DNA of 64,000 nucleotides, taken from contig LAZY01000030.1 of NCBI GenBank assembly GCA_001013295.1, forward strand, positions 1 to 64,000. The letters are read 5' to 3'. Shown piece by piece: positions 17,764-27,181 of this stretch. A program made the translations under genes and the position numbers. The notes under the pieces are model-generated. The model was not told the origin of the DNA. It was given only the letters and a program-made list of their open reading frames with translations, and did no database searches. This stretch comes from Chryseobacterium indologenes (GTDB lineage Bacteria; Bacteroidota; Bacteroidia; Flavobacteriales; Weeksellaceae). Within the stretch, counting starts at the first letter, position 1, and every line of letters begins with the position of its first letter.

Positions 17764-18094
17764 AAGCTTTTTTATTATATACTTTTTGTTAAACGGGTTT
17801 AATTTAACAATTGAAGTGATTCCCCCCCTCTCACAACAGCCTATACAAAATAAGACAATACCCTACAAATGTGCCCCTTACCCTATCATCTGGTGATCTA
17901 TATTTAATGATATAGAATTTTTCATCAGCCATCATAGATGTAAAATTATTAGTTGATCTGATTTGGGGATAACCACAACCCTATCAGGCTCTCTGAAACT
18001 GAATGAAAGCAGAAATACGGATACTGAAAGGTGCTGTCATACCCCCAATAATTATTTTCAGGTGATTTAATCTATCAAGAAAACAGATTAATAG
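17764..18094. other. gene-free stretch
   Basis: 331 bp between the topA promoter and the end of the EpsG-like gene. It contains a C7 run near 17822-17828 and no coding potential, RNA gene or strong hairpin that I can recognise. It appears to be plain intergenic DNA. Confidence 0.6.
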
Positions 18095-19225
18095 CTATTT
18101 CCAAAGGATATTGTTGTATTTATCATACGTGAAATTCCCTCTTTTTGCATTTCCCCTGGAAAAAAGGACACAGAAAACGATAAAAAACGCGAAGAAGAAA
18201 GACTTGAACATCATTTTTGTGTTGACTGAGACATTTGACATTATTCCAGGGATTATAAAAGAGAACCCCATCCCAATATATACTCCCGGCAATCTTGTTG
18301 CAAAGATCTGATTTCCCCTTAAAATATAGAAAAGACATATCCCAAAAAAGGTTAAGTTTCTAAAATACTCATAATAATAGACCTTTTTTTCTCCAACCTT
18401 ATCATACAGTAAAAAAATAACAACAAGAAGCACATTCATGATGTCAGAAAATCCTGTCTGCATTTCATTTCCATAATATTTATCTGTATTATATCCGGTA
18501 TATCCATTGGCTACATCCTGCGGGGTGATAGAAGCCATTGCATCTCCAAAAATACGGTATACCTGAAACGGAGCCAATGCTATGGAAATAATTAATAATA
18601 CCAACCAGTGTTTTAAAGTAAAAGGAAGACGTACGAGCCAATAAGCGGGAAGGAAAATAATGGTAGATTTATGGAATCCCAATGCTAAAAACATCAAAAA
18701 AAGAAATTTCCAAGGCTTCCGTTCGAAAATATAAAATATACTGTACACAACAATGGCTCCCCCTACCCCTTGTCTCATGTGCCCGCAAGTAACAATGAAA
18801 TAAACCGGCATAAAGAAATATAAAATACTAAAAGTAGGATAGTAGGAATACTTCTCCATAATTTTATAGGTAAGCGTCAAAGAAATAGCTGCCATCACGA
18901 AGGTAAGGACATAAAATGGAAAGCCTAACTCATATAAAATCCGGTTGATAAGAACGTACAACCATTCAATCTCCATAGAGTTGGGCTGAAATGTAGCCTT
19001 CCTCCATATATCCATATAGGTTGTGTAAAGAGTAAATCCACCATTATACATACTCTTATATACAGGAAAATCTGCCCCTACATTATCCCGGCCTCCAGCA
19101 GCTACCAGAAGAATAAAAAGAACAAAATACAAAATGTACTTTGTATCCTTATCTTTTAGGGAATCTGCCTTAAATAAAAGGACTAGCAGTATAGCAAAAG
19201 GGAACAAAAATATAGGGTGAAGCAT
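18095..19225 (-). CDS. EpsG-family membrane protein (polysaccharide polymerase type)
   Basis: 376 residues, nearly all hydrophobic, with about 10-12 predicted helices. The segment VAAGGRDNVGADFPVYKSMY after the second helix is the EpsG-family hallmark (R..vG.D...Y), and GHMRQGVGGAIVVYSIFY is the conserved central motif. EpsG and Wzy proteins polymerise or assemble surface polysaccharides at the inner membrane. It stands alone, with 274 bp of non-coding DNA upstream and no sugar-transferase neighbours closer than the 12954-13955 GT2, so the polysaccharide it serves is unknown. Confidence 0.8.
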   Translation of the reverse strand: MLHPIFLFPFAILLVLLFKADSLKDKDTKYILYFVLFILLVAAGGRDNVGADFPVYKSMYNGGFTLYTTYMDIWRKATFQPNSMEIEWLYVLINRILYELGFPFYVLTFVMAAISLTLTYKIMEKYSYYPTFSILYFFMPVYFIVTCGHMRQGVGGAIVVYSIFYIFERKPWKFLFLMFLALGFHKSTIIFLPAYWLVRLPFTLKHWLVLLIISIALAPFQVYRIFGDAMASITPQDVANGYTGYNTDKYYGNEMQTGFSDIMNVLLVVIFLLYDKVGEKKVYYYEYFRNLTFFGICLFYILRGNQIFATRLPGVYIGMGFSFIIPGIMSNVSVNTKMMFKSFFFAFFIVFCVLFSRGNAKRGNFTYDKYNNILWK

Positions 19226-19499
19226 TTTCTCTTTTTAGGTATTATTATTTCTATAAAATTGAATTAGACAAAATTTTACTTACATTTTCAATATCATTTT
19301 CTGCAACGAGACTTCAAACAAGCAGTTCATCCAGAAAGGTAACAATCTATTACTATCCATTCATTATAACTAAAATCTATTATTACAACAATGATACATA
19401 ATATATGATCTTTAAACCAATACTATTTTCATCCTTATTCTTAAAATCATTTTACAGCACCCATAAAAGTTTTACCAACTCAAAGAAAACTTTGTCTTT

Positions 19500-20525
19500 T
19501 TATAGGGTCCTTTCAGCCAAAAGATCTGTTTTCGTTTTAAAATTAAAAAAAGCTAAAACTACCAATCCGTAAAATAACGGTATAAATAAACGGGTTTCCC
19601 ATAATATTCCCACCAAACAGATCATCATAATATAAGGCAAAGAAAGTACTAAAAAATAATTTGCCAATTTCCGGTTATTAATGGTTGGAATAAAAAAGTA
19701 AATAAACCGAATAAAAACAAGCGCATACAGCCAGCCTACAATTTGATTAATCCCCGTCAGATTACTCCATAGCGTAAATGATTCAAAGAAATAATAATCA
19801 TCTCCTTTCTGCTGAGGAAGGATAAGACGAAGGATTAAATAAGGTAAAATAAATGAACATACAGGAACAAAAAGTTTCTTTATGGCATTGAATATATTTT
19901 CTTTATTGAGTGGTGCATTGAACAGTAACAAACTTCCTAAAAAGGAAATATTAAGACAACTTGTTTCCCTATTCAAGGTAGAAATAAGGATAATCCCATT
20001 TAATAAAAACGCCCACTTCAATGCATAATTGCTGTGGAAATATTGAAATGAAAAATAAAATCCGCACAAAAGTAAAAATATGGCCGCATTATCATAGTGA
20101 ACAATAACATACTGGCTGAATGCAGAAATCAGGGTCATAATCAAAACAATAACTATTCTCTTTTTCACATCAAAGTCAGGAAAAAAAGTTTTATTTTTCA
20201 ATATCAGGTTGAACATCCAGGATACCAATACTGCAAAAAATGTATTATATAAAAATAAAGCATGATAATAGGATGTCCCTTTCTTCTGTATATAAGCTTT
20301 CAAAGGCAAGCCATCATAGGTCATTATATTTTTTAGAAATGCCGTAATCATATCTACCGCATCACGGGAAAGAAAGCGATACTGATAAATACCTTTGTAA
20401 TACCATTCTGTGGGAGCTATCTGAGTCTTGTAGGGATAATAAGATGACTCATACCCATAATAAGCCATTGTCTGAAAAAATATGGGGAATAAGAATACAA
20501 AATAAAAGGTGGGTTTAATTTTCAT
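19500..20525 (-). CDS. polytopic membrane protein of unknown function
   Basis: 341 residues, with about 9 predicted helices in a pattern like that of GT-C glycosyltransferases or polysaccharide polymerases, but no DxD or other catalytic signature that I can point to. The N-terminus (helix then AYYGYESSYYPYKT..., IYQYRFLSRDAVD) is clearly related to the 94-residue protein encoded immediately upstream, whose stop codon it overlaps by 11 bp. The two are thus an uneven duplicated pair. The neighbouring EpsG-like gene suggests a surface-polysaccharide role, which is inference. Confidence 0.7.
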   Translation of the reverse strand: MKIKPTFYFVFLFPIFFQTMAYYGYESSYYPYKTQIAPTEWYYKGIYQYRFLSRDAVDMITAFLKNIMTYDGLPLKAYIQKKGTSYYHALFLYNTFFAVLVSWMFNLILKNKTFFPDFDVKKRIVIVLIMTLISAFSQYVIVHYDNAAIFLLLCGFYFSFQYFHSNYALKWAFLLNGIILISTLNRETSCLNISFLGSLLLFNAPLNKENIFNAIKKLFVPVCSFILPYLILRLILPQQKGDDYYFFESFTLWSNLTGINQIVGWLYALVFIRFIYFFIPTINNRKLANYFLVLSLPYIMMICLVGILWETRLFIPLFYGLVVLAFFNFKTKTDLLAERTL

Positions 20526-20799
20526 ATGGCAAAATAAAAATATTTAACAAAGTGAAAAACTTCAAAGAAAAAGGCCCATAGATAAGGGGAGACATCAGTT
20601 CTTTCAGATGTACACTGAAGCTGTCTGGAATCATTCTGTAATCATAAACAGACGAAAATAGAAGGTCTGGTATTTTTGCTGAAGTTTTCAACCGTGTATA
20701 GGAAGATTCAAACCCATAATAAGATATGGCAAGCAACAGAAGCGGAAACACTATCACAAATAGAAATCCGTTTATTTTTTCATCATTTTTTTTCAACAT
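20515..20799 (-). CDS. short membrane protein, truncated paralogue of the next gene
   Basis: 94 residues. One N-terminal helix (FLFVIVFPLLLLAISYYGF), then ESSYTRLKTSAK...VYDYRMIPDSF, aligning with residues 8-60 of the 341-residue protein (YYGYESSYYPYKT...IYQYRF). It breaks off around the second helix (FTLLNIFILPYEN). Its stop overlaps the next start by 11 bp, so the pair is translationally coupled. Either a functional small partner or a remnant of a tandem duplication; I favour a remnant, because the homology ends where the full-length protein continues for a further 250 residues. Confidence 0.6.
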   Translation of the reverse strand: MLKKNDEKINGFLFVIVFPLLLLAISYYGFESSYTRLKTSAKIPDLLFSSVYDYRMIPDSFSVHLKELMSPLIYGPFSLKFFTLLNIFILPYEN

Positions 20800-20944
20800 A
20801 TCTAAAACAGATTCTTATTTTTTAATAATAATTGTGGTTTAAAATACATTTCATTAAAGGGGAACTTTTGCAAAAGTAGAGTTTTTTTTCTTTCTGCCTA
20901 GAATATTTTATTGATTTTCAGCTAAAACTTATCGTCTAACTCTT

Positions 20945-20973
20945 TTGCACTAATTCTTAAAAATTTAAATTTG
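20945..20973 (+). promoter_or_regulatory. promoter of the first pigment operon
   Basis: TTG (20945-20947), 18 bp, TAAATTTG (20966-20973) closely fits the Bacteroidota consensus. Transcription would begin about 10-15 bp before the start codon at 20993, giving a very short leader. The sequence TAAATTTGCAGACTT recurs at the likely ileS promoter (60989). Confidence 0.6.
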
Positions 20974-20992
20974 CAGACTTGATTCAAATGTA

Positions 20993-23900
20993 ATGCATCG
21001 CTTTTTTATATTTTTATATTATCTGATTTCCAAAAACAAAATTCTCACTGTATTTACAGCCCTGGGAATTGCCGCACTATGCGTTTTCTTTGCTTCAAAG
21101 ATCAATTTTGAAGAGGATATTAATCAGATCATTCCCAAAAATGAAAAATCAGATCTTACAGCAAAGGTTCTCAAGCAGCTTAATTTTTCAGACAAGATCA
21201 TTGTCATTATAGAGAACAAATCTAATGAAGACAGCTTCCAGCTCTCTGAAACGGCAGATACTTTTTTGCAGAAAATAGACCCTTTACAGAAATACATAGG
21301 CTCTGTTCAGGGAAAAGTAAATGATAATGAAATCTCCGAAACGTTTGATTTCGTAAGCCAGAACCTTCCTTTGTTCCTGAATGAAAATGATTATAAGGAG
21401 ATTGCCCGGAAGCTTCAGAAAGACAGCATCGCCCAACAGGTAGAGAACAATTATATTTCACTGGCATCTCCAACAAGTCTTGTCACCAAAGAATTCATCA
21501 AAAAGGATCCTCTGGGACTTACCTTTATGGGAATAAAAAAATTAAATGCTTTAAATATCAGCAAAGACTTCAAACTGGAAGACAGCTATATTGTAACCAA
21601 AGACGGGAAAAATCTTTTACTTTTCATTGATCCGAAAAACAAAAGCAACGATACGAAAGCCAATGAGTTTTTTGTAGACCAGCTCAACAGCATAAAAGAC
21701 CAGCTCAATAAACAATTCAAAGGAAAAACAGAGATCAGCTATTTTGGTTCTCCGGTGATTGCCGTTGCCAATGCCAAGCAGATCAAAAAAGACATCCAGA
21801 ATACGGTTGTGATTTCTATGACGGTGCTTTTGATCCTTCTGATCTATTATTTCAGGAACTTTTTTACACCCATCATCGTTTTTCTTCCAACAGTATTTTC
21901 TGTATTGCTGGCCTTACTGATCTTATATTTCATCAAAGATAAAATCTCTGCGATTTCTTTGAGTGTGGGTGCCATTCTGATAGGAATCACCATTGATTAT
22001 GCCCTGCATATTCTCACGCATTATAAGCACAATAACAATATTGAAGAACTTTACAAGGAGATCACCCAACCTATCATCCTAAGCAGTGCTACAACTGCCG
22101 TTTCCTTTCTGTGTCTTGTTTTTGTACGTTCTGAAGCCTTAAAAGATCTTGGACTTTTTGCCGCTATTACGGTTATTCTCTCGTCAATTACCGCATTGAT
22201 CATTGTGCCCCAGCTTTATAAACCTAAAAACTCTGAAGAAAAACATAATACCAACTTTATTGACAGGATCGGATCTTATCCGTACGAGAAAAACAAGCCT
22301 CTTATTATTGGCTGTTCCGTTATCATCCTGATCTGTCTGTTTGGGTTCAGACATGTAGGGTTCAATGAAGATATTGGTGATCTGAATTATATTCCAAAAG
22401 ATTTAAAGATCAGTGAAGCCAAACTTCAGAAGCTGTCGGACATTACTTCAAAATCCATTTATACTATATCTTACGGAAATTCTGAAGAGGAAGCATTGGC
22501 CAGAAACTCTGAACTGAGCAGCTTCCTTGAAAAAGAAAAAAAAGAAGGTAAAATATTAAGCTACAATTCCATCGGAAACGTTGTACTTTCTGAAAAGGAT
22601 CAGCAAAAGAAAATTGATGAATGGAAAGGTTTCTGGGATACCCATAAAAAGAATCAGACCATTGCTGAACTTGTTAACAACGGAAGTAAATTTGGTTTCA
22701 ACAGCTCTGCTTTTGACAATTTCAATGGGATTTTGAATAAAAATTACACAGCATTAAGCCTGAAAGACTATGAAAAGGTAAAAGCCCTTCAGATCTCAGA
22801 ATTCATGAGTAACGAAAATGGTTTCTATACTGTTTCGAATGTCGTAAAAGTGGATGAGAATAAAAGAGACGCCTTCATTAAAGATATTGAAAAGAAACAT
22901 GATGCCATTGCCATCGACCGTCAGCAGATGAATGAGAACTTCCTGGGTCTTTTGAAGCGGGATTTCAGCACTCTGATCAATTATTCACTTTTGGCCATCA
23001 TTATAACCATCATTGTTTTCTTCAGAAACTTTGAGCTTACCATACTGACCATGTTCCCGATTGTTTTAACGGGAGTGGTTACTGCCGGGATTCTTTATTT
23101 CCTGGGACTGGAACTGAATATCTTCAGTACGGTGGTATGTACTTTGGTATTCGGTGTAGGAGATGACTTCAGTATCTTCCTGACGCAGGCCATGCAGAAA
23201 GAGCATACTACAGGAAAGAATGAACTGCCTACTTATAGAATTTCCATTATACTGGCTGTATTTACTACAATACTTTCAATCGGTTCCCTGATTTTTGCCA
23301 AGCATCCGGCTTTACACTCGTTAGCTTTAGTTGCATTGATCGGAATGTTCTCCGTAATTGTCATTACTTCTACGCTATACCCGTTCTGGTTCAGATTCTT
23401 TATTACCAACCGGGCTAAGAAGGGGCTATCTCCGATTACGTTAAGATTACTTTTAAGAGCTATATTCTCTTTTACGTATTATGGACTGGGTGGAATGGTA
23501 TTTTCTGCATTCGGAAGTATTTTTATTAAAAATTCCAAAGGGAGAACCTTAGATATTATAAAATTAATTCTTGCCAAGTTTTTAACCTCGGTATTGTACT
23601 CAACGCCTTTTGTCAGAAAAAGGGTGATCAGAAATACGAATGAAGATTTCAGCAAACCAGCAGTCATTATTGCCAACCATACTTCTTTCCTGGATACATT
23701 GGCTATTGCTATGGCTACCCACAAGATTATCTATCTGGTCAATGACTGGGTCTATCAATCCCCAGTCTTCGGAAAACTGGTAAGAGCACTTGGTTTCTAT
23801 CCTGTTTCTCAGGGAATCGAAAACGGAATGGAGCAGCTGAAAGAAAAAATTGCACAGGGATATTCTCTGGTTGTCTTTCCTGAAGCGGAACGCTCTTACA

Positions 23901-24646
23901 CCAATGATGTCAAAAGATTCCATAAAGGGGCATTTTATCTTGCTGAACAATTTAATCTGGACGTACTTCCTCTCTATATCCACGGAAATTCTGAAGTATT
24001 ACCCAAAGGGGATTTCATCATCTACGACGGTAGTATAACCGTAAAAGTAGGCAACAGGATTAGTAAGGATGACATGAGTTTTGGTAAAAATTATTCTGAA
24101 AGGACTAAAAAGATCAATGCCTATTTCAGAGAAGAGTTTGCCAAGCTGAGAGAAGAGATTGAAGATGAAAATTATTTTAAGAAAAAATTATTCCTGAGCT
24201 TCCTGTATAAAGACAGTGATGTGGTGAAGGAAGTCAAAAAAGATTTCAATACGAATAAATCGGTATACTTTGAGCTTAATAAACACATCTCCAATGAAGC
24301 CAACATTCTTCATCTTGCAGATGATTATGGTCAAAAAGATGTTTTACTCACTTTATACCAGGCCAGCCGAAGAATTTTCTCGTTCATCAAAGATGATGAA
24401 AAGAGAGCTACCGCAGCACACAGCTATCTGGTGAAAAGAAGGAAGCTGCATTATATAAAAGAATGGTCGGAGGTCAACAAAAGTATTGATGTTCTATTGA
24501 TTTCAGATGATCACTTTATGATCAGTGATATACAGATACTCCCTGAGACTATCATTTTTGTGAATACAAAGAATGCCGTATTTGAGAATGAAAATTATGC
24601 ATTAGAATTTAGTTCTGAATCGCTAAAAGTATTTAAAACTAAATAA
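20993..24646 (+). CDS. MMPL/RND-type exporter fused to a PlsC-type acyltransferase
   Basis: 1217 residues. Residues 1-800: an MMPL/RND permease with an N-terminal helix (about 12-35), a periplasmic domain, helix bundle 1 (about 270-410), a second periplasmic domain and helix bundle 2 (about 660-810; VFGVGDDFSIFLTQAM). Residues about 860-1070: a 1-acylglycerol-phosphate acyltransferase domain with NHTSFLD (His896, Asp901) and FPEAERS (963-968). The remaining ~150 residues contain NILHLADDYGQ followed by a pattern like a class I methyltransferase nucleotide loop, but the Gly-rich motif is degraded. MMPL proteins with acyltransferase partners are typical of aryl-polyene/flexirubin clusters. Probable role: moving and possibly acylating the pigment or its lipid anchor. 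It is the first gene of the operon, with darA 42 bp downstream. Confidence 0.88.
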   Translation: MHRFFIFLYYLISKNKILTVFTALGIAALCVFFASKINFEEDINQIIPKNEKSDLTAKVLKQLNFSDKIIVIIENKSNEDSFQLSETADTFLQKIDPLQKYIGSVQGKVNDNEISETFDFVSQNLPLFLNENDYKEIARKLQKDSIAQQVENNYISLASPTSLVTKEFIKKDPLGLTFMGIKKLNALNISKDFKLEDSYIVTKDGKNLLLFIDPKNKSNDTKANEFFVDQLNSIKDQLNKQFKGKTEISYFGSPVIAVANAKQIKKDIQNTVVISMTVLLILLIYYFRNFFTPIIVFLPTVFSVLLALLILYFIKDKISAISLSVGAILIGITIDYALHILTHYKHNNNIEELYKEITQPIILSSATTAVSFLCLVFVRSEALKDLGLFAAITVILSSITALIIVPQLYKPKNSEEKHNTNFIDRIGSYPYEKNKPLIIGCSVIILICLFGFRHVGFNEDIGDLNYIPKDLKISEAKLQKLSDITSKSIYTISYGNSEEEALARNSELSSFLEKEKKEGKILSYNSIGNVVLSEKDQQKKIDEWKGFWDTHKKNQTIAELVNNGSKFGFNSSAFDNFNGILNKNYTALSLKDYEKVKALQISEFMSNENGFYTVSNVVKVDENKRDAFIKDIEKKHDAIAIDRQQMNENFLGLLKRDFSTLINYSLLAIIITIIVFFRNFELTILTMFPIVLTGVVTAGILYFLGLELNIFSTVVCTLVFGVGDDFSIFLTQAMQKEHTTGKNELPTYRISIILAVFTTILSIGSLIFAKHPALHSLALVALIGMFSVIVITSTLYPFWFRFFITNRAKKGLSPITLRLLLRAIFSFTYYGLGGMVFSAFGSIFIKNSKGRTLDIIKLILAKFLTSVLYSTPFVRKRVIRNTNEDFSKPAVIIANHTSFLDTLAIAMATHKIIYLVNDWVYQSPVFGKLVRALGFYPVSQGIENGMEQLKEKIAQGYSLVVFPEAERSYTNDVKRFHKGAFYLAEQFNLDVLPLYIHGNSEVLPKGDFIIYDGSITVKVGNRISKDDMSFGKNYSERTKKINAYFREEFAKLREEIEDENYFKKKLFLSFLYKDSDVVKEVKKDFNTNKSVYFELNKHISNEANILHLADDYGQKDVLLTLYQASRRIFSFIKDDEKRATAAHSYLVKRRKLHYIKEWSEVNKSIDVLLISDDHFMISDIQILPETIIFVNTKNAVFENENYALEFSSESLKVFKTK

Positions 24647-24661
24647 TAAATATGAAAAACA

Positions 24662-24669
24662 TATTTTTG
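24662..24669 (+). promoter_or_regulatory. possible internal promoter before darA
   Basis: TATTTTTG matches TAnnTTTG, 20 bp ahead of darA. An AT-only 7-bp hairpin (AAATATG 24648-24654 / CATATTT 24660-24666) overlaps it and could attenuate read-through. No -33 TTG. Weak evidence on its own. Confidence 0.3.
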
Positions 24670-24688
24670 TAAACGCTAAAGAAAACTA

Positions 24689-25603
24689 ATGAAGAAAAAT
24701 ATACTTGTCATATATTATTCACAAACCGGACAACTTGAAGACATTGTGAGAAATATAGCCCGCCCTTTTGAAGCTCAGAAGGAGGAATATGACGTGACCT
24801 ATTATAATATTCAGCTGAAAGAAGATTTTCCTTATCCATGGCCCGGAGATGTTTTTTTCAACACATTTCCTGAATCCTATCTACAGATTCCGAAAGAAAT
24901 CTACCCTCCTTCAGAAGAAATACTGAATAAAAAATATGACCTCATCCTGTTTGGATACCAGGTATGGTATCTCACACCATCAATCCCGATTATTTCATTT
25001 CTAAAAAGCGGTTATGCAGAGCGCATCTTGAAAGATACCCCTGTAGTTACCATTTCCGGAACCCGAAATATGTGGATGCTTTCCCAGGAAAAGTTGAAAG
25101 TATATTTAAGAGACTTAAAAGCCAAACTGGTAGGAAACATTGCATTGGTAGACAGACATGACAACTATACCAGTGTATTAACGATTCTTCGCTGGCTTAC
25201 TACAGGGCAAAAGGAAAAATCCGGAATGCTTCCGGCCGCCGGAGTTTCTGACGAAGAGATTGCCGGTTCTGTAAAATATGGTGAGATTATTAAAAAGCAT
25301 TTCAAAACTAATGATCTGAGCAATTTACAACCGGATCTGGTGAGCAACGGAGCTGTTGAAATCCGCCCGTTTCTGGTTCGTGTAGAAAAGGTAGGGAACA
25401 AGATTTTTACCATATGGTCTAATCTGATTATCAAGAAAAAAGACAAACGTCCATTGCTGATAAAATTCTTTAAGGTATATTTGATGGCTGCGATATGGAT
25501 TATCTCACCTGTCGTGTTAGTATTACATCTTCTTACAACCCCTATATTTTGGTTTAAAAGACAAAAACAAAAAACATATTTACAAGGAATTAATTTAAAA
25601 TAG
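24689..25603 (+). CDS. darA: DarA-type dialkylresorcinol-forming enzyme (aromatase)
   Basis: 304 residues. The N-terminus has the flavodoxin-like opening KNILVIYYSQTGQLEDIV with a phosphate-loop-like SQTGQ (about 11-15), then YDLILFGYQVWYLTPSIPI and TISGTRNMW, typical of the family named dialkylresorcinol condensing enzyme DarA. The C-terminus has a hydrophobic helix (about 270-290, AAIWIISPVVLVLHLL), so it is probably membrane bound. In the dar system DarB makes the 1,3-cyclohexanedione and DarA aromatises it to the resorcinol half of flexirubin. One bp separates it from darB. Confidence 0.9.
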   Translation: MKKNILVIYYSQTGQLEDIVRNIARPFEAQKEEYDVTYYNIQLKEDFPYPWPGDVFFNTFPESYLQIPKEIYPPSEEILNKKYDLILFGYQVWYLTPSIPIISFLKSGYAERILKDTPVVTISGTRNMWMLSQEKLKVYLRDLKAKLVGNIALVDRHDNYTSVLTILRWLTTGQKEKSGMLPAAGVSDEEIAGSVKYGEIIKKHFKTNDLSNLQPDLVSNGAVEIRPFLVRVEKVGNKIFTIWSNLIIKKKDKRPLLIKFFKVYLMAAIWIISPVVLVLHLLTTPIFWFKRQKQKTYLQGINLK

Positions 25604-25604
25604 A

Positions 25605-26744
25605 ATGTACGACGTATTTATAACAAAGGCTTCAAAATACTTACCCAATGAGCCGGTATCGAATGCTGAAATGGAGACTTATCTTGGGCTTATCAATGAC
25701 GCACCTTCTAAAGCAAAATCACTTATTTTAAGAAACAATAAAATTACTACAAGATATTACGCTTTAGATAAAGAGGGAAATCCTACGCATACCAATGCGC
25801 AGCTTACAGCAAAAGCGATCGAAGGACTTTTTGATGAAAATTTCAAAAAGGAAGATATGAAATTATTATCCGTAGGAACTACTTCTCCGGACCAGATACA
25901 GCCGTCACACGCTTCAATGGTTCACGGAGAACTGAATATAGGTAAATCTATTGAAATCAATACAGCAACGGGTCTTTGTAACTCAGGAATGAATGCTCTT
26001 AACTATGGATTCCTTTCTGTAAAAGCCGGTGTACAGGAAAGCGCAGTATGTGCAGGTTCTGAAAGAATGTCTGCATGGATGACAGCAGACAAATTCAACC
26101 ATGAAGCTGAAAACTTAAAATTATTGGAAGAAAGACCCATTATTGCTTTTAAAAGAGAATTCCTGAGATGGATGCTTTCTGACGGAGCTGGTGCTTTCCT
26201 ATTAGAAAATAAGCCGAGAGAAAAAAGCACTTCTCTGAAAATAGAATTTATTGATTTCTATTCTTACGCTCACGAAATCGAAGCATGTATGTATGCAGGA
26301 TGTGAAAAGCAGGAAGACGGAAGCTTAAAATCATGGGCAGATTATCCATCTGATTCATGGTTGAAAGACTCTATATTCGCCATTAAGCAAGACACTAAAA
26401 TTCTGGATAAATATATCCTTGTAAAAGGTGCAGAAAGCTTAAGGTCTTCTTTTGACAAACATAATCTGGATCCTGAAAAAATTGACCATGTATTGGCCCA
26501 CATCTCTTCCGGTTACTTCAAAGAAGGACTGAAAGACGAATTTGCTAAAAAAGGAATGGACTTCCCGGCAGAAAAATGGTTCTATAACCTTTCTGATGTC
26601 GGAAATATCGGGGCAGGATCCATCTTTATCGCTTTGGAAGAGCTGATGAACTCTGGTACCCTGAAAAAAGGAGAAAAAGTACTTCTTTGCGTTCCTGAAA
26701 GTGGAAGATTTGCTTATTCTTGTGCTTTATTAACGGTATGCTAA
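25605..26744 (+). CDS. darB: DarB-type ketosynthase (beta-ketoacyl-ACP synthase III fold)
   Basis: 379 residues, thiolase fold. Catalytic triad visible: Cys125 in NTATGLCNSGMN, His299 in HVLAHISSGYF, Asn334 in SDVGNIGAGS. The protein is longer than FabH because of inserts (for example AHEIEACMYAGCEKQEDGS), as in DarB. DarB joins two acyl thioesters and closes the ring to a 2,5-dialkylcyclohexane-1,3-dione, the precursor of the dialkylresorcinol. It overlaps the following hotdog gene in a TAATG junction, and the preceding darA is 1 bp away, so the three are tightly coupled. Confidence 0.92.
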   Translation: MYDVFITKASKYLPNEPVSNAEMETYLGLINDAPSKAKSLILRNNKITTRYYALDKEGNPTHTNAQLTAKAIEGLFDENFKKEDMKLLSVGTTSPDQIQPSHASMVHGELNIGKSIEINTATGLCNSGMNALNYGFLSVKAGVQESAVCAGSERMSAWMTADKFNHEAENLKLLEERPIIAFKREFLRWMLSDGAGAFLLENKPREKSTSLKIEFIDFYSYAHEIEACMYAGCEKQEDGSLKSWADYPSDSWLKDSIFAIKQDTKILDKYILVKGAESLRSSFDKHNLDPEKIDHVLAHISSGYFKEGLKDEFAKKGMDFPAEKWFYNLSDVGNIGAGSIFIALEELMNSGTLKKGEKVLLCVPESGRFAYSCALLTVC

Positions 26745-27175
26745 TGGAAAACAGACTGCCAACATCTGATAAAGATTTCGTGGAAAGCCTTATTCCGCAA
26801 AGAGCTCCTTTTGTAATGGTACAGGAATTGTCTGAATATTCTGAAAATCATCTTATTTCAGGTTTTGAAATACAGGAAGACAATCTTTTTGTTCAGGATA
26901 GAGTTTTCCAGGCTTCAGGTCTTATCGAGCACCAGGCACAAAGTGTGGCGCTTCATACCGGATACAAATATTACCTGCTGGGAAAAGATGCTCCTACAGG
27001 ATACATTGGAGCCATCAAATCTTTTGAAGCTGAAATACTGCCTAAAACAGGAGATCGGCTACAATCGGAGGTAACGATCCTTAATGAAGTAATGGGCGTA
27101 ACGCTGGTAGACATCGTTACCAAGCTGAATGGTGAAGTGATCGCAAAATCTCAAATGAAAACTGCTGTAAAATAA
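26744..27175 (+). CDS. hotdog-fold dehydratase-like protein lacking the catalytic His
   Basis: 143 residues from the ATG that overlaps the darB stop (TAATG); ATG at 26738 is a minor alternative. FabZ/ApeP-like hotdog: LIPQRAPFVMVQEL, FEIQEDNLFVQDRVFQASGLIEHQAQ. The FabZ-type His of the PHRxPF motif is Gln here (PQRAPF), while the helix Glu (SGLIEH) is kept. The adjacent 27182 gene keeps the His. It may thus be an inactive partner of a heteromeric dehydratase, acting on 3-hydroxyacyl-ACP intermediates of the aryl-polyene or resorcinol chain. Family assignment is good; activity uncertain. Confidence 0.85.
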   Translation: MENRLPTSDKDFVESLIPQRAPFVMVQELSEYSENHLISGFEIQEDNLFVQDRVFQASGLIEHQAQSVALHTGYKYYLLGKDAPTGYIGAIKSFEAEILPKTGDRLQSEVTILNEVMGVTLVDIVTKLNGEVIAKSQMKTAVK

Positions 27176-27181
27176 CTTTTA

